A DNA stretch of 23,292 bases. It comes from CAZMXS01 sp964570325 (GTDB taxonomy: Bacteria; Verrucomicrobiota; Kiritimatiellia; CAIQIC01; CAZMXS01). The stretch covers positions 1-23,292 of the forward strand of contig CAZMXS010000077.1 in assembly GCA_964570325.1 (NCBI GenBank), written 5' to 3'. How positions within the stretch are numbered: the first letter of the stretch is position 1; every line of letters begins with the position of its first letter. The notes beneath the pieces were generated by a model. It ran no database searches. It saw only the letters and a program-made list of their open reading frames with translations, and had not been told where the DNA came from. Both the position numbers and the translations under genes were made by a program. Positions 15,054-22,763 of the stretch are shown here, one piece after another.

Positions 15054-18000
15054 TCATTGCGCCCATTCGATCATAAAGCAGTTATGCGCGTCCGGCACAC
15101 CGTCCCGCGACCACTTGCCAATGAAAATCTTCGGGCCGAGCCGCTGGGCCTGCGTCACATCCACAAAGTTGGAATAAGCGAACGGCTCACCGCTCGCCCA
15201 CTCCTGGCCTTGCGGCGTCGTCCGTAACCCCAGCCAGAACCAGCAGCCGGATGGAAACAGGCCGGCCACGAACTCATTTTCCTCCTGACTGGTAATGCTG
15301 AGCAGGTGCCCGCCCAATTCCTCACAAAAGGCGCGCGCCTCCTCCCAGGTTTTATATAACGGGACGTAAAGGTAACGCCGGCCGCGCCATTCGGCGGCCA
15401 GTTCGCGCAGGCGCTGGGTATCGCGGCGGCGCAGGGCGATCAGCACCTCGAGCTTGCCGGCATGCTGGGCATAGCGGAAATCAGCCGCCCATTTGTCACG
15501 CAGGAACTCGTATTCCTGAATGGGGATGGTTTCGCACGAAAAATCAAACTGGCCCGGCGGCTGCCCGGCGAAAAACCCGATTCCGGTCAACCGGTTCGCC
15601 CCGCACATCAGCACACTCAATGATAATCCGCGCAGCGGTTCCAGCGTGGAAATCCGATTCGCATGGCAGCCCAGCACCGTCAACTCCGCGCCGCGCAGGG
15701 GTTCGAGACTCTCAATCGCGTTGTCGCCGCAATGCAGTTCCTTCAACGGCATGCCCCGCAGCGGCTCCAACGACGTAATCCGATTGCCGTTGCAGATCAG
15801 GGTGGTGATCGGCATGCCCCGCAGCGGATCCAGGGACTCGATCCGGTTGGCGCTGCAAATCAACGTCGTCAACTTCATCCCGCGCAGGGGATCGAGATTG
15901 GCGATGCGGTTGCCCCAGCAGCAGAGGAAGGTCAGCGGCATGCCCCGCAGCGGCTCCAGCGATTCGATCCGGTTGTCCGCGCAGTTGAGCATCGTCAGCT
16001 TCTTGCCCCGCAGCGGCTCCAAGGATTCGATCCGGCAGCCGTCGCACATCACGCTTTCCAGTGGCGCCGCCGCCAGGGGCGCCAGGTCCGCCACCCGGTT
16101 GCCGGTGCAATTGAAAACCACCAGCGGCATCTCCCGCAGTGGCGCGAGATCCGCGACGGAGTTGTTCTGGAACGAAATCGAGGTCAGCGGGATGCCCGCG
16201 ACCGGCTCCAAGCTGTCAATCGAACCGGCCGGAATTTCCAGCACCGGCCCGTCGTTGCCCAGACGGAGTTGGAAGGGCACGCCCGGCCAGGCCCGCTCCA
16301 GCCGTTGCCGCCAAGCCGCCAGGTTGCGCGCCAATTCGGCCTGGCGCTCCGTCCGCGCCAAGCCCGCGCGCGCGCGCTCCCGATGCTCCGGGTCCGGGAA
16401 TGATTCCAGCACCTCCTCGTAAAGCGCGGCGGCCACGGGATACCGGCCCTTCTGGTACTGCCGCTCGGCGATCTCCAGCAGGTCCGCCAGACGCGGCGCG
16501 CCCAGCCGATGGATGCGAACGCGCGCAATATGTGTCCGACTGCGCCAGCCGACTATTCCGACCGCCGTGCGGTCGGCCCCCGAGAGGGGTTCCGGGTCGA
16601 GCAGGTTGAAGATCTCCTCATCGTTGACTGTCGCGCGCAGACGCGCGCCCACCCGCTCAATGGCAACGCGGTAAGTGAGACCGCGGACGAGCGGCCGCGC
16701 GGCTCGCTGCCGCGCCAGTTGCCGTTCAACCCGGTTGAGCACATGGACCGTATTGTCGAACGCGCCAAACTCAAACTTGTAACCGCTCGACGGCGTGTCG
16801 GTCCGGATGGGAGCCGGGATCGCGCTGATGAAGCCGCCGCGCGTGGCCGGCGTGGCGGCATCCTGGTGGCACTCGCACTCCAACCGCGAGTCCCCCGGCA
16901 GCGACCCCTTGAACATCACGACCTGCGGCTCGCCCTCATAGATGCACAGGTCGCCCGGCCGTATTTCGTGCTGGCCGCCGCAGATTTCCCAACGCGCGGT
17001 CACGTCCGGCCCGGTGAAATCCTCATCAACCACTAGATGCCAAATTCGGCCCACTTGGAAATTCTCGATTTCCTGCTGCATCGCTCGCACCGTGGCGTAT
17101 CGGTCAGTCGGCTGGGTCGCCAGGGCTTTCATCGCGATCTCCGCCAGCGGGGCGGGCACCACACCGCCGGGGCAATGCGGCAACAACGGGCGCTGACCAT
17201 CGGGCCCCGGCTCATTCCAAGCCAGCGGCGAACGGATTTCGCCGGCCACGATCCGCGCCACAAGTTCCTTCATGTTCCGGCCGCTGAGCGGCGCTTGCAA
17301 GGTCAGGAGACTGTACAGCAGCGCGCCCAGCGAATAGATGTCCGAACGGGCATCCCCGGCAAAACCATCGGCGCCCAGTCGCTCCGGCGCGATGAATCCG
17401 GGCGTCCCCTGCACTGAGGTGGTCGAAACGCGAGTCGTCGCGCCGGCCGGATCGCCCCAGGCGCCCACGGGCCGCAAGTCAGGCGGCGGCGCGGGCGCCC
17501 GCGTCGCCGGCGCGGTCTCGTCCAACGCCTCGGCCAACCCCCAATCCAGGACCAGCACCTCGCCGAAGTCCCCCAACATAATGTTTTCCGGCTTGAGATC
17601 CCGGTGGATCACCCCGCGCGAATGCGCGAAGGCCACGGCATCACAAATCTTCTGAAAAATGTTCAGGAGCCGGCTCAGAGGATACTGCTCAATCATTGTC
17701 GGGTTCGCGCGCCGCAACCCCATGAGGACATCCGTCAATGTGATGCCCCGGACATATTTCATGGTGTAGAACACGCGGCGGCGATCGGTGACGCCAACCT
17801 CGTGGACCGGAACGATATTGGGATGCTCCAACCGCGCGGTGATCCGCGCCTCCTTCAGAAAGCGCTCGCAGCCGCCGGGGACCGCGATTTCTTCTCGGCG
17901 CAGCACCTTCATGGCCACTTCCCGCTGGCAGGCATCGTCCGCGGCGACGAAAATCATTCCCATCCCGCCCTGGCCAACCGCTTTGCCGATCTTGTACAGG

Positions 18001-18218
18001 CGGGTGCTGCCAACGACCACCGTTTCTCCTTCCGACAAATCGGGCGTCGCCTCTGCCGCCACGGCCAACCGGCCCCAATCGGCTTGGGCGAAGATGTCGT
18101 TCAGACTGGCATCGGCAAGAGTATCCACCACTCGCGTCGGGCCGGAGGCCGGCGAAGCGTCGGACGGCATATCAGCGGCAGGTTGCGGCTGCCGGTCATG
18201 GTCTGCGGTCTTGGCCAC
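15054..18218 (-). CDS. Ser/Thr protein kinase with beta-sandwich, cysteine-ladder LRR and C-type-lectin-like domains
   Basis: 1054 aa, GTG start at 18216-18218. PknB-type kinase domain (about 74-385): glycine loop GQGGMG (82-87), Lys104 in VAMKV, catalytic HRDLKPEN (205-212), DWG in place of DFG (225-227) and GTPGFIAPE (271-279); all essential residues are present. A jelly-roll-like region (394-573) with DEDFTG and GVRIHR-type ends follows, then a short TPR-like helical hairpin (577-640). Next come ten 21-aa leucine-rich repeats (678-887) and a C-terminal C-type-lectin-like domain (945-1054: WEEARAFCEELGGHLLSI, WFWLGLR, EWASGEPF, NCFMIEW). No signal peptide or transmembrane helix is visible, so all parts should be cytoplasmic. 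The GTG has no good Shine-Dalgarno but fits a leaderless transcript. Partners are unknown; the tail domains look made for binding protein or sugar ligands. GH5 follows 46 bp downstream. Confidence 0.9.
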   Translation of the reverse strand: MAKTADHDRQPQPAADMPSDASPASGPTRVVDTLADASLNDIFAQADWGRLAVAAEATPDLSEGETVVVGSTRLYKIGKAVGQGGMGMIFVAADDACQREVAMKVLRREEIAVPGGCERFLKEARITARLEHPNIVPVHEVGVTDRRRVFYTMKYVRGITLTDVLMGLRRANPTMIEQYPLSRLLNIFQKICDAVAFAHSRGVIHRDLKPENIMLGDFGEVLVLDWGLAEALDETAPATRAPAPPPDLRPVGAWGDPAGATTRVSTTSVQGTPGFIAPERLGADGFAGDARSDIYSLGALLYSLLTLQAPLSGRNMKELVARIVAGEIRSPLAWNEPGPDGQRPLLPHCPGGVVPAPLAEIAMKALATQPTDRYATVRAMQQEIENFQVGRIWHLVVDEDFTGPDVTARWEICGGQHEIRPGDLCIYEGEPQVVMFKGSLPGDSRLECECHQDAATPATRGGFISAIPAPIRTDTPSSGYKFEFGAFDNTVHVLNRVERQLARQRAARPLVRGLTYRVAIERVGARLRATVNDEEIFNLLDPEPLSGADRTAVGIVGWRSRTHIARVRIHRLGAPRLADLLEIAERQYQKGRYPVAAALYEEVLESFPDPEHRERARAGLARTERQAELARNLAAWRQRLERAWPGVPFQLRLGNDGPVLEIPAGSIDSLEPVAGIPLTSISFQNNSVADLAPLREMPLVVFNCTGNRVADLAPLAAAPLESVMCDGCRIESLEPLRGKKLTMLNCADNRIESLEPLRGMPLTFLCCWGNRIANLDPLRGMKLTTLICSANRIESLDPLRGMPITTLICNGNRITSLEPLRGMPLKELHCGDNAIESLEPLRGAELTVLGCHANRISTLEPLRGLSLSVLMCGANRLTGIGFFAGQPPGQFDFSCETIPIQEYEFLRDKWAADFRYAQHAGKLEVLIALRRRDTQRLRELAAEWRGRRYLYVPLYKTWEEARAFCEELGGHLLSITSQEENEFVAGLFPSGCWFWLGLRTTPQGQEWASGEPFAYSNFVDVTQAQRLGPKIFIGKWSRDGVPDAHNCFMIEWAQ
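15558..16187 (-). repeat. Ten 63-bp coding repeats (21-aa LRRs)
   Basis: Residues 678-887 of the kinase are ten consecutive 21-residue units of form LTxLxCxxNRIESLEPLRGMP, all of exactly equal length. Central units are very similar at DNA level too, with the plus strand repeating a CCCCGCAGCGGCTCCA-type core, which suggests recent tandem duplication or gene conversion. Confidence 0.9.
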
Positions 18219-18224
18219 ACGCGA

Positions 18225-18254
18225 AGATTAGCCTGCCCGCCCGTCGCGCCGCAA
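18225..18254 (-). promoter_or_regulatory. Putative promoter giving a leaderless kinase transcript
   Basis: On the minus strand, TTGCGG (18249-18254), 18 bp, TAATCT (18225-18230). Seven nt downstream of the -10 box is 18218, the first base of the GTG start codon. The lack of a Shine-Dalgarno near this GTG agrees with leaderless translation. Confidence 0.45.
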
Positions 18255-18555
18255 CCCCAGAGTGCCATTCCCGTCCGCGCAGCAGATCGACCGTGCACTC
18301 CGGATGCCATCCACCCCGCGACTCCGCACGGATGCGTCACCCTGCCATTTCGACCTGTTTATCCTCAAGTGGATCAACCCTTCCCCGGTGACCTGCGCGG
18401 ATCATACACCCCTAACGCTTACGCTTTGCTTTTTGCCATCAAAAACAGCGGCTAAGCCCGGATTACTGGCCCATAATTATCGCAACCCACTGAATAGTAA
18501 CATCTTCTCGACGATAAGCGTCGCTTGCCTTAGTCGCGCTTGAACTGATTTGCGG

Positions 18556-18583
18556 TTGCATCCTGTCCCAGTCGGATTATCTT
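18556..18583 (+). promoter_or_regulatory. Putative dapF promoter
   Basis: TTGCAT (18556-18561), 16 bp, TATCTT (18578-18583). A start near 18590 would leave a short leader that contains the AGGAGA (18595-18600) ribosome binding site 8 nt before the dapF ATG. The match is moderate and the spacer slightly short. Confidence 0.35.
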
Positions 18584-18608
18584 ACAGCGCTTTCAGGAGA
18601 GCTCCAAG

Positions 18609-19427
18609 ATGAACATCGCTTTTTTCAAAATGCATGGCGCCGCCAATGATTTCATCCTCGTGGATGACCGGGCACTGGCCTTTCCCGCGCATGACCGCGC
18701 CTGGCTGGCCGCGATTGCCAACCGCCGCACCGGCATCGGGTCCGACGGAATCCTGCTGATCCAGCCGCCGCAGGGCGCCGGCGATTTCCGGATGCGCTTT
18801 TTCAACCCGGACGGCGGCGAAGCCGACATGTGCGGCAACGGCGCCCGGTGCGCTGCGCGCCTGGCCTTCGATCTCAATGTCGCGCGCAAGGAGATGACCA
18901 TTGAAACCGGCGCGGGACTGCTCCGCGCGGAGATTTGCGGAACCCAGGTGCTCCTGCATATGACGGAACCAAAAGATTGGCGCATGGCCCACAGTCTGAA
19001 AGTCGGCGACGAGACCATCCACTATCACTTCGTCAACAGCGGAGTGCCGCATGTCGTCATCGAGACGGAGAACTTAGCCGCCGTGGATGTGCCACGACTC
19101 GGCGCAGCCATCCGCCACCACGCCAGTTTCGCGCCGGCGGGCACCAATGTGAACTTCATCCGCGTGACCGGCCCCGACGCGCTGCAGATCCGGACCTACG
19201 AGCGCGGCGTGGAGGGCGAGACCCTGGCCTGCGGCACCGGAATGGTTGCCAGCGGGCTCATTGCCGGCCGCCTCGGCAAGGTTCGCCCACCAGTCCGGAT
19301 CACCTGCGCCAGTGGCGACGTGCTGGAAGTGAACTATGTACTGGACGAGGATGCCGCCAGCCAGGTCACCCTGCTCGGCCCGGCCGTGCGGGTCTTCACG
19401 GGCACGATCCAGTACGGGAAGCGCTGA
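18609..19427 (+). CDS. dapF: Diaminopimelate epimerase
   Basis: 272 aa, the standard family length. It interconverts LL- and meso-diaminopimelate in the cytoplasm, for lysine and peptidoglycan synthesis. Both catalytic cysteines are present: Cys75 in EADMCGNGARC and Cys208 in ETLACGTGM. The N-terminal KMHGAANDFILVDD and the PAGTNVNFIRV segment are also typical. The ATG is preceded by AGGAGA at 8 nt. It stands alone, with no other lysine-pathway gene in the window, divergent from the kinase and convergent with the GT-C-like gene. Its presence supports a peptidoglycan or lysine pathway that goes through diaminopimelate. Confidence 0.97.
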   Translation: MNIAFFKMHGAANDFILVDDRALAFPAHDRAWLAAIANRRTGIGSDGILLIQPPQGAGDFRMRFFNPDGGEADMCGNGARCAARLAFDLNVARKEMTIETGAGLLRAEICGTQVLLHMTEPKDWRMAHSLKVGDETIHYHFVNSGVPHVVIETENLAAVDVPRLGAAIRHHASFAPAGTNVNFIRVTGPDALQIRTYERGVEGETLACGTGMVASGLIAGRLGKVRPPVRITCASGDVLEVNYVLDEDAASQVTLLGPAVRVFTGTIQYGKR

Positions 19428-19437
19428 TCCTTTTCCG

Positions 19438-19504
19438 CTGGCTCAGTTCATTATGATCGAAGAACCGATCTCGACCCGGAGGAAGAGCAAACACCCCGAG
19501 CCAG
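19438..19504. terminator. Weak nested inverted repeat between convergent genes
   Basis: Outer arms CTGGCTC (19438-19444) and GAGCCAG (19498-19504) enclose an inner hairpin GATCG (19455-19459) and CGATC (19466-19470) around AAGAAC. The site lies in the gap between the converging dapF and GT-C-like genes. There is no T-tract on either strand, so a terminator role is only suggested by position. Confidence 0.25.
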
Positions 19505-19514
19505 AGAGGGAAGG

Positions 19515-21497
19515 TTACTGCACCTCCACCGTCGGCGGCGGGACGACGCCCTTGTTCAGGAAAGTGGCGGCCTGCGAGGGATTCAATTCACGACCGCGGG
19601 CAAATGCGGATTCCGCGGCTCGGGAATTGCCCGCTTTCTGCAGAGCTTCGCCCAGCCAAAGCCAGGCCATCGCATTCTGCGGCAACAACCGCGTCGCGTT
19701 TTGCAGGCAGCCGATGGCGGGTTCGACTTCGTTCATCTGATAAAGGCAAATACCCAGGTTCAGCCAGGCGGATCCCATACCGGGCACGCCCCGCACCAGC
19801 AACTCATAAACGGCCCGCGCCTCCGGGTAGCGGTTCATGGCCATATAAATGTTTCCCGCCCCCACCAACCGCGCCGGTGTGGGTGGCGCGCTCAACTGAC
19901 CCAGCGCCGCGCTGTAACGCCGGCGCTCCGCTTCAATCTCGCGCAGCCCCGCATCCCGCAGCGCCGCGTTGCCGCTCAACCGCGGATGGGGTTTGTCCGC
20001 CGGCAGCAGCACCGCCGTCGTGCCGTCAAAATACTCCATGCGCCAGCGCCCGCCCGCAACCAGCGCCCGCACCGCCGAGCCCGCGCCCGGCCAGACGCAA
20101 TTGAGCACCACCGCGCCCGGCGCCCATTGCCCCTCAATCCGCTCCGCCGCCTTGGCGTCGTTCAGCAGATAGCGGGTCAAATCATCATATAATTCGCGGC
20201 CATACACCCCTCCCCGTTCGTCCACGCAGATCGGCCGCCAGGGATACTCCCAGGCCAGAAATCCGCCGTCCATCGCCAGATTGATTGCGCGATCAGGGAA
20301 ATAAGCCGGCGCCAACACGCGCGCCGCAGCCGCAGGGAACACGTCCTCCGCAATGCCCATCCCGAAGCCGGAAAGACTGCCGACCGAAACGAAATACCGG
20401 TTTCCCACCACCACGGCCAGCGTGGCCAGGTTGAACACCAGCAATAGCGCCTGGACGCCGGCGCGGCAGGCCGCCGTATGCGCCTTGAGGAATTCCAACG
20501 ATTCCAGGACATAAGCCGCGGTCGCGCGCAGGCTCAGGCAGATGAACGGGAAAGCGAGCAACGCGAAATAGTCGCTGAAAATCAGCGAACGCACCGTCAG
20601 AAACGCCGCGACCACCGCCAGCGTCGTCAAGGCCAGCGGCAGGCGCTGCCGCTCGGTGATCAATCCCGCCGCGCCAACGAAAAAGGCCAAAGTCAGCGCA
20701 TGCCGCGCCAGCGAACGCCCGAACTGGCCGATCAGCGGGGAAACATACTCCTGCGCCACCAGCAGCGACGGATCCAGCAGGCTGCTCAGCGCGAGCTGGT
20801 GCAACGCCAGACCGTAAGGATTGACCAAGGTCACCGCCGCTAATGCGAGCGTCAACACCAGGCCTTGCGCGGCGCGCGCACGCGTCGTCGGGTTGCTCGC
20901 CGCCGCATAGGCGCGCTCGATCGCGAAAAGCGCCGCGATCAACGGGCCAAGGAAAAATGAGACATGCAGATTAGTCCAGAATACCTGCGCGGGCAGCAAC
21001 AGCCCCCACAGCCAGCCCGGTTTCGTTTCGCGCGTCAGCAGCCAGATGAACAACGCCGGGAACGGCAGGCATAAAATCGCCGGGTTGACCGTGAACAACG
21101 GCGCCAGCACCCAGGCCCCAAGCAACACGCCCGCCCCCAGGCTGACCGGGCCGGCATACCGCCGGGCCACGGGCAACAGGAACAGAAAGCCGGCCACAAC
21201 CGCCAACACATGAGTCATGATAACCAGAACCGGGCCGCCGACCTTGAACATCCCAAATAGCAGCACGTCATATAGCCAGGGCGCGTCCACCACCCGGGCG
21301 CCCAGGCGGGTGAAGGAGAAGACTTCCTCCCGCATGATCCCGTTATGAATGATCCAGCGGCCGGCCGCGAGATGCCCCCAGAACCCGCCATGTGCAATCG
21401 TCCGGATTCCAAAGGCCGCCAGGCTGGCAAACCCCAACGCAATCAAAAACGACGACAACAAACGATTCCCGCGCGAAGTTGATGACGCCTCATTCAT
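19515..21497 (-). CDS. GT-C-like polytopic membrane protein with C-terminal TPR domain
   Basis: 660 aa. Residues 12 to about 370 contain around ten hydrophobic helices. The first periplasmic loop (HGGFWGHLAAGRWIIHNGIMREEVFSF region, 36-62) and the later WTNLHVSFFLG (174-184) resemble conserved loops of GT-C-fold membrane glycosyltransferase-like proteins. A soluble part (about 380-505) is followed by three TPR units (541-640), as in GNIYMAMNRYPEARAVYELL. In better-known GT-C enzymes an acidic residue in the first loop is catalytic; here the equivalent stretch looks Gly/His-rich, so enzymatic activity is uncertain. It could act in envelope glycan or exopolysaccharide assembly, or be a TPR scaffold. 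The start ATG lies downstream of an AGGAG/AGGG region. Substrate unknown. Confidence 0.65.
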   Translation of the reverse strand: MNEASSTSRGNRLLSSFLIALGFASLAAFGIRTIAHGGFWGHLAAGRWIIHNGIMREEVFSFTRLGARVVDAPWLYDVLLFGMFKVGGPVLVIMTHVLAVVAGFLFLLPVARRYAGPVSLGAGVLLGAWVLAPLFTVNPAILCLPFPALFIWLLTRETKPGWLWGLLLPAQVFWTNLHVSFFLGPLIAALFAIERAYAAASNPTTRARAAQGLVLTLALAAVTLVNPYGLALHQLALSSLLDPSLLVAQEYVSPLIGQFGRSLARHALTLAFFVGAAGLITERQRLPLALTTLAVVAAFLTVRSLIFSDYFALLAFPFICLSLRATAAYVLESLEFLKAHTAACRAGVQALLLVFNLATLAVVVGNRYFVSVGSLSGFGMGIAEDVFPAAAARVLAPAYFPDRAINLAMDGGFLAWEYPWRPICVDERGGVYGRELYDDLTRYLLNDAKAAERIEGQWAPGAVVLNCVWPGAGSAVRALVAGGRWRMEYFDGTTAVLLPADKPHPRLSGNAALRDAGLREIEAERRRYSAALGQLSAPPTPARLVGAGNIYMAMNRYPEARAVYELLVRGVPGMGSAWLNLGICLYQMNEVEPAIGCLQNATRLLPQNAMAWLWLGEALQKAGNSRAAESAFARGRELNPSQAATFLNKGVVPPPTVEVQ

Positions 21498-21532
21498 GAC
21501 ACCCTAGCTCCTGCCTGTGTATTAACTAAAAA

Positions 21533-21560
21533 AACTCGCGCATTTTGAACCAACTCGCGC
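21533..21560. promoter_or_regulatory. Two 9-bp direct repeats in a divergent promoter region
   Basis: AACTCGCGC occurs at 21533-21541 and 21552-21560, a 19-bp period, in the gap between the divergently transcribed GT-C-like and small membrane protein genes. Two same-face copies near a helical multiple could be an operator for a dimeric regulator, but the units are short. Confidence 0.25.
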
Positions 21561-21619
21561 GCAAGAATCAAGGTTCAAGACACACTTCAGAACGGGCAAG
21601 GCAAGCCCACTGCATTGTT

Positions 21620-21647
21620 TTGCGACAGCCATCGGAAGTGCTATACT
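21620..21647 (+). promoter_or_regulatory. Putative extended -10 promoter of the small membrane protein gene
   Basis: TTGCGA (21620-21625), 16 bp, TATACT (21642-21647), with TG one base upstream of the -10 box (an extended -10). Transcription would start near 21654, leaving a leader of about 33 nt before the ATG at 21687. It is the best-matching promoter in the window. Confidence 0.55.
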
Positions 21648-21686
21648 GCCCGGCTAAAAGGAAGCGGCCATTTTCAGAGAGCAATC

Positions 21687-22034
21687 ATGCCAACCATCGT
21701 TGCCACCATACTGATCATCGTCATCTCGCTAATTGTCATGGTCCTGCCCGTCCAGTGGGCGGCGCGGGCGATGGGCGCGCGTCGGACCGGTTTCGGCCGC
21801 TGCCTGCTGGCGCTGCTCGGCGCCTCCATCCTGCACAGCCTCGGCCTGATGTTGCCGGTGGCCGGCACGCTCGTCGCATTCTTTCTTGCCGCGCTGGGCT
21901 TCGCCGCGATCCTGAATGTGAGTTATATGCGGGGCATCGGCGTCGCCCTGCTGCATTTCATCTTCAGCGTAATCATCCTGATGGCGCTGGCCGCCGTGTT
22001 TGGTGTGAGTGTCGCGGCCTTGGCCACGCGGTGA
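21687..22034 (+). CDS. Small integral membrane protein, four predicted helices
   Basis: 115 aa, family not recognised. Hydrophobic segments lie at about 4-22, 39-57, 58-78 and 84-108, joined by short loops; the first loop is basic (RAMGARRTGFGR), which by the positive-inside rule points to a cytoplasmic loop there. The ATG at 21687 is chosen over an upstream in-frame ATG (21615) because the latter lies before the predicted start of transcription. Only a weak AGAGAG precedes the start. It has a good promoter of its own and a strong hairpin right after its stop, so it looks like a single-gene unit. Function unknown. Confidence 0.7.
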   Translation: MPTIVATILIIVISLIVMVLPVQWAARAMGARRTGFGRCLLALLGASILHSLGLMLPVAGTLVAFFLAALGFAAILNVSYMRGIGVALLHFIFSVIILMALAAVFGVSVAALATR

Positions 22035-22080
22035 CGCTTGCTCTGTTCGCTTACTCTTTCCGTACAGAACAGAGCAAGCG
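22035..22080. terminator. Perfect 14-bp inverted repeat after the small membrane protein gene
   Basis: CGCTTGCTCTGTTC (22035-22048) and GAACAGAGCAAGCG (22067-22080) pair perfectly around an 18-nt loop. The first arm begins on the base after the TGA stop. It lies between two converging genes (small membrane protein and receiver protein), a natural place for a bidirectional terminator. No T-run follows on either strand, so it could act as an mRNA-stabilising hairpin instead. Confidence 0.55.
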
Positions 22081-22129
22081 AGCAAGAGGAAGATTCAAGA
22101 GCAAGCGGATAACGACAACAACCCGCCGT

Positions 22130-22585
22130 TCAGCACGTCATAAAGAAAAAATCGTTTTTGGATTCCATCACGCGCTGGCTGATGAAGAGGCTGTCGCGGG
22201 CGACATCCCGGATGGCCGGCACCAGTTCCGTATACAGACTATCCTTGAGCACGAAGCCGGAAGCCCCGGCGCGCAGGATGTTGGCGATGTAATGCTTCTC
22301 GTCGCGCACCGACAGGCCGAGAATCCGGATGCCGGGCTGTTCGGCCGTGATGCGGCGGGTTGCCTCGATCCCGTCCATGACCGGCATACCGATGTCCATC
22401 AGCATCACGCTGGGCTTGAGCCGCCGCGCCAGGTCCACCGCCTCACGACCGTTCGCCGCTTCTCCGACCACCCGCAAATCCGGCTCCCGTTTCAACAGGT
22501 CGGACAAACATTGCCGCACCAGACGATGGTCATCCACAATCGCAATCGTGATCGTGCCATTTGCCGCCGAAGACTGTTCACTCAT
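22130..22585 (-). CDS. Receiver-only response regulator (NarL/FixJ-type REC domain without HTH)
   Basis: 151 aa. A complete REC domain of NarL/FixJ type: acidic pocket Asp18-Asp19 (IAIVDDHRLVRQ), phospho-acceptor Asp64 in VMLMDIGMPVMDG, conserved Ser92 (LGLSVRDE) and Lys114 (GFVLKDS). The frame ends ISQRVMESKNDFFFMTC just where a linker and a LuxR-type DNA-binding helix-turn-helix would normally follow. No HTH coding remnant (LTxRExEVL-like) is visible downstream before the next gene, so it is either a natural single-domain regulator or an old truncation. It cannot bind DNA by itself as encoded. No histidine kinase gene is in the window. The ATG at 22585 lacks a clear ribosome binding site. 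Confidence 0.85.
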   Translation of the reverse strand: MSEQSSAANGTITIAIVDDHRLVRQCLSDLLKREPDLRVVGEAANGREAVDLARRLKPSVMLMDIGMPVMDGIEATRRITAEQPGIRILGLSVRDEKHYIANILRAGASGFVLKDSLYTELVPAIRDVARDSLFISQRVMESKNDFFFMTC

Positions 22586-22763
22586 AATCTGTCAACCGGG
22601 TCTGGTCCCGCCCAAGCGGGGCGCCATTGCCATTTACGCCATATAACTTACCCCGGCGCCGCGAAACTGTAGAGACGTCCTGGCAGAAATGGTGAAAAGC
22701 AGGATCAGAAAGCCGGCTCGAATCTAACGCCGCGGCGGCGCGGGCGCGTTTGGATCCGGCCGC

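Larger units (their letters stand above)
18219..18608. other. Divergent intergenic region between the kinase gene and dapF
   Basis: About 390 bp with no credible gene. It holds the kinase promoter-like site at 18225-18254 and the dapF one at 18556-18583. A small hairpin, CGACG (18509-18513) and CGTCG (18519-18523) around ATAAG, lies between them. I see no tRNA, riboswitch or mobile element here. Confidence 0.6.

Noticed and set aside
15054..15400. Diversity-generating retroelement variable region at the lectin-like end of the kinase
   Set aside because: The C-terminal lectin fold is where such variation is found, but there is no reverse transcriptase, no template repeat copy in the window, and few Asn (AAY) codons in the region.
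15520..16422. 300-aa repetitive open frame on the plus strand
   Set aside because: Its repeats (MPRSGS-type) are only the reverse reading of the kinase LRR repeats.
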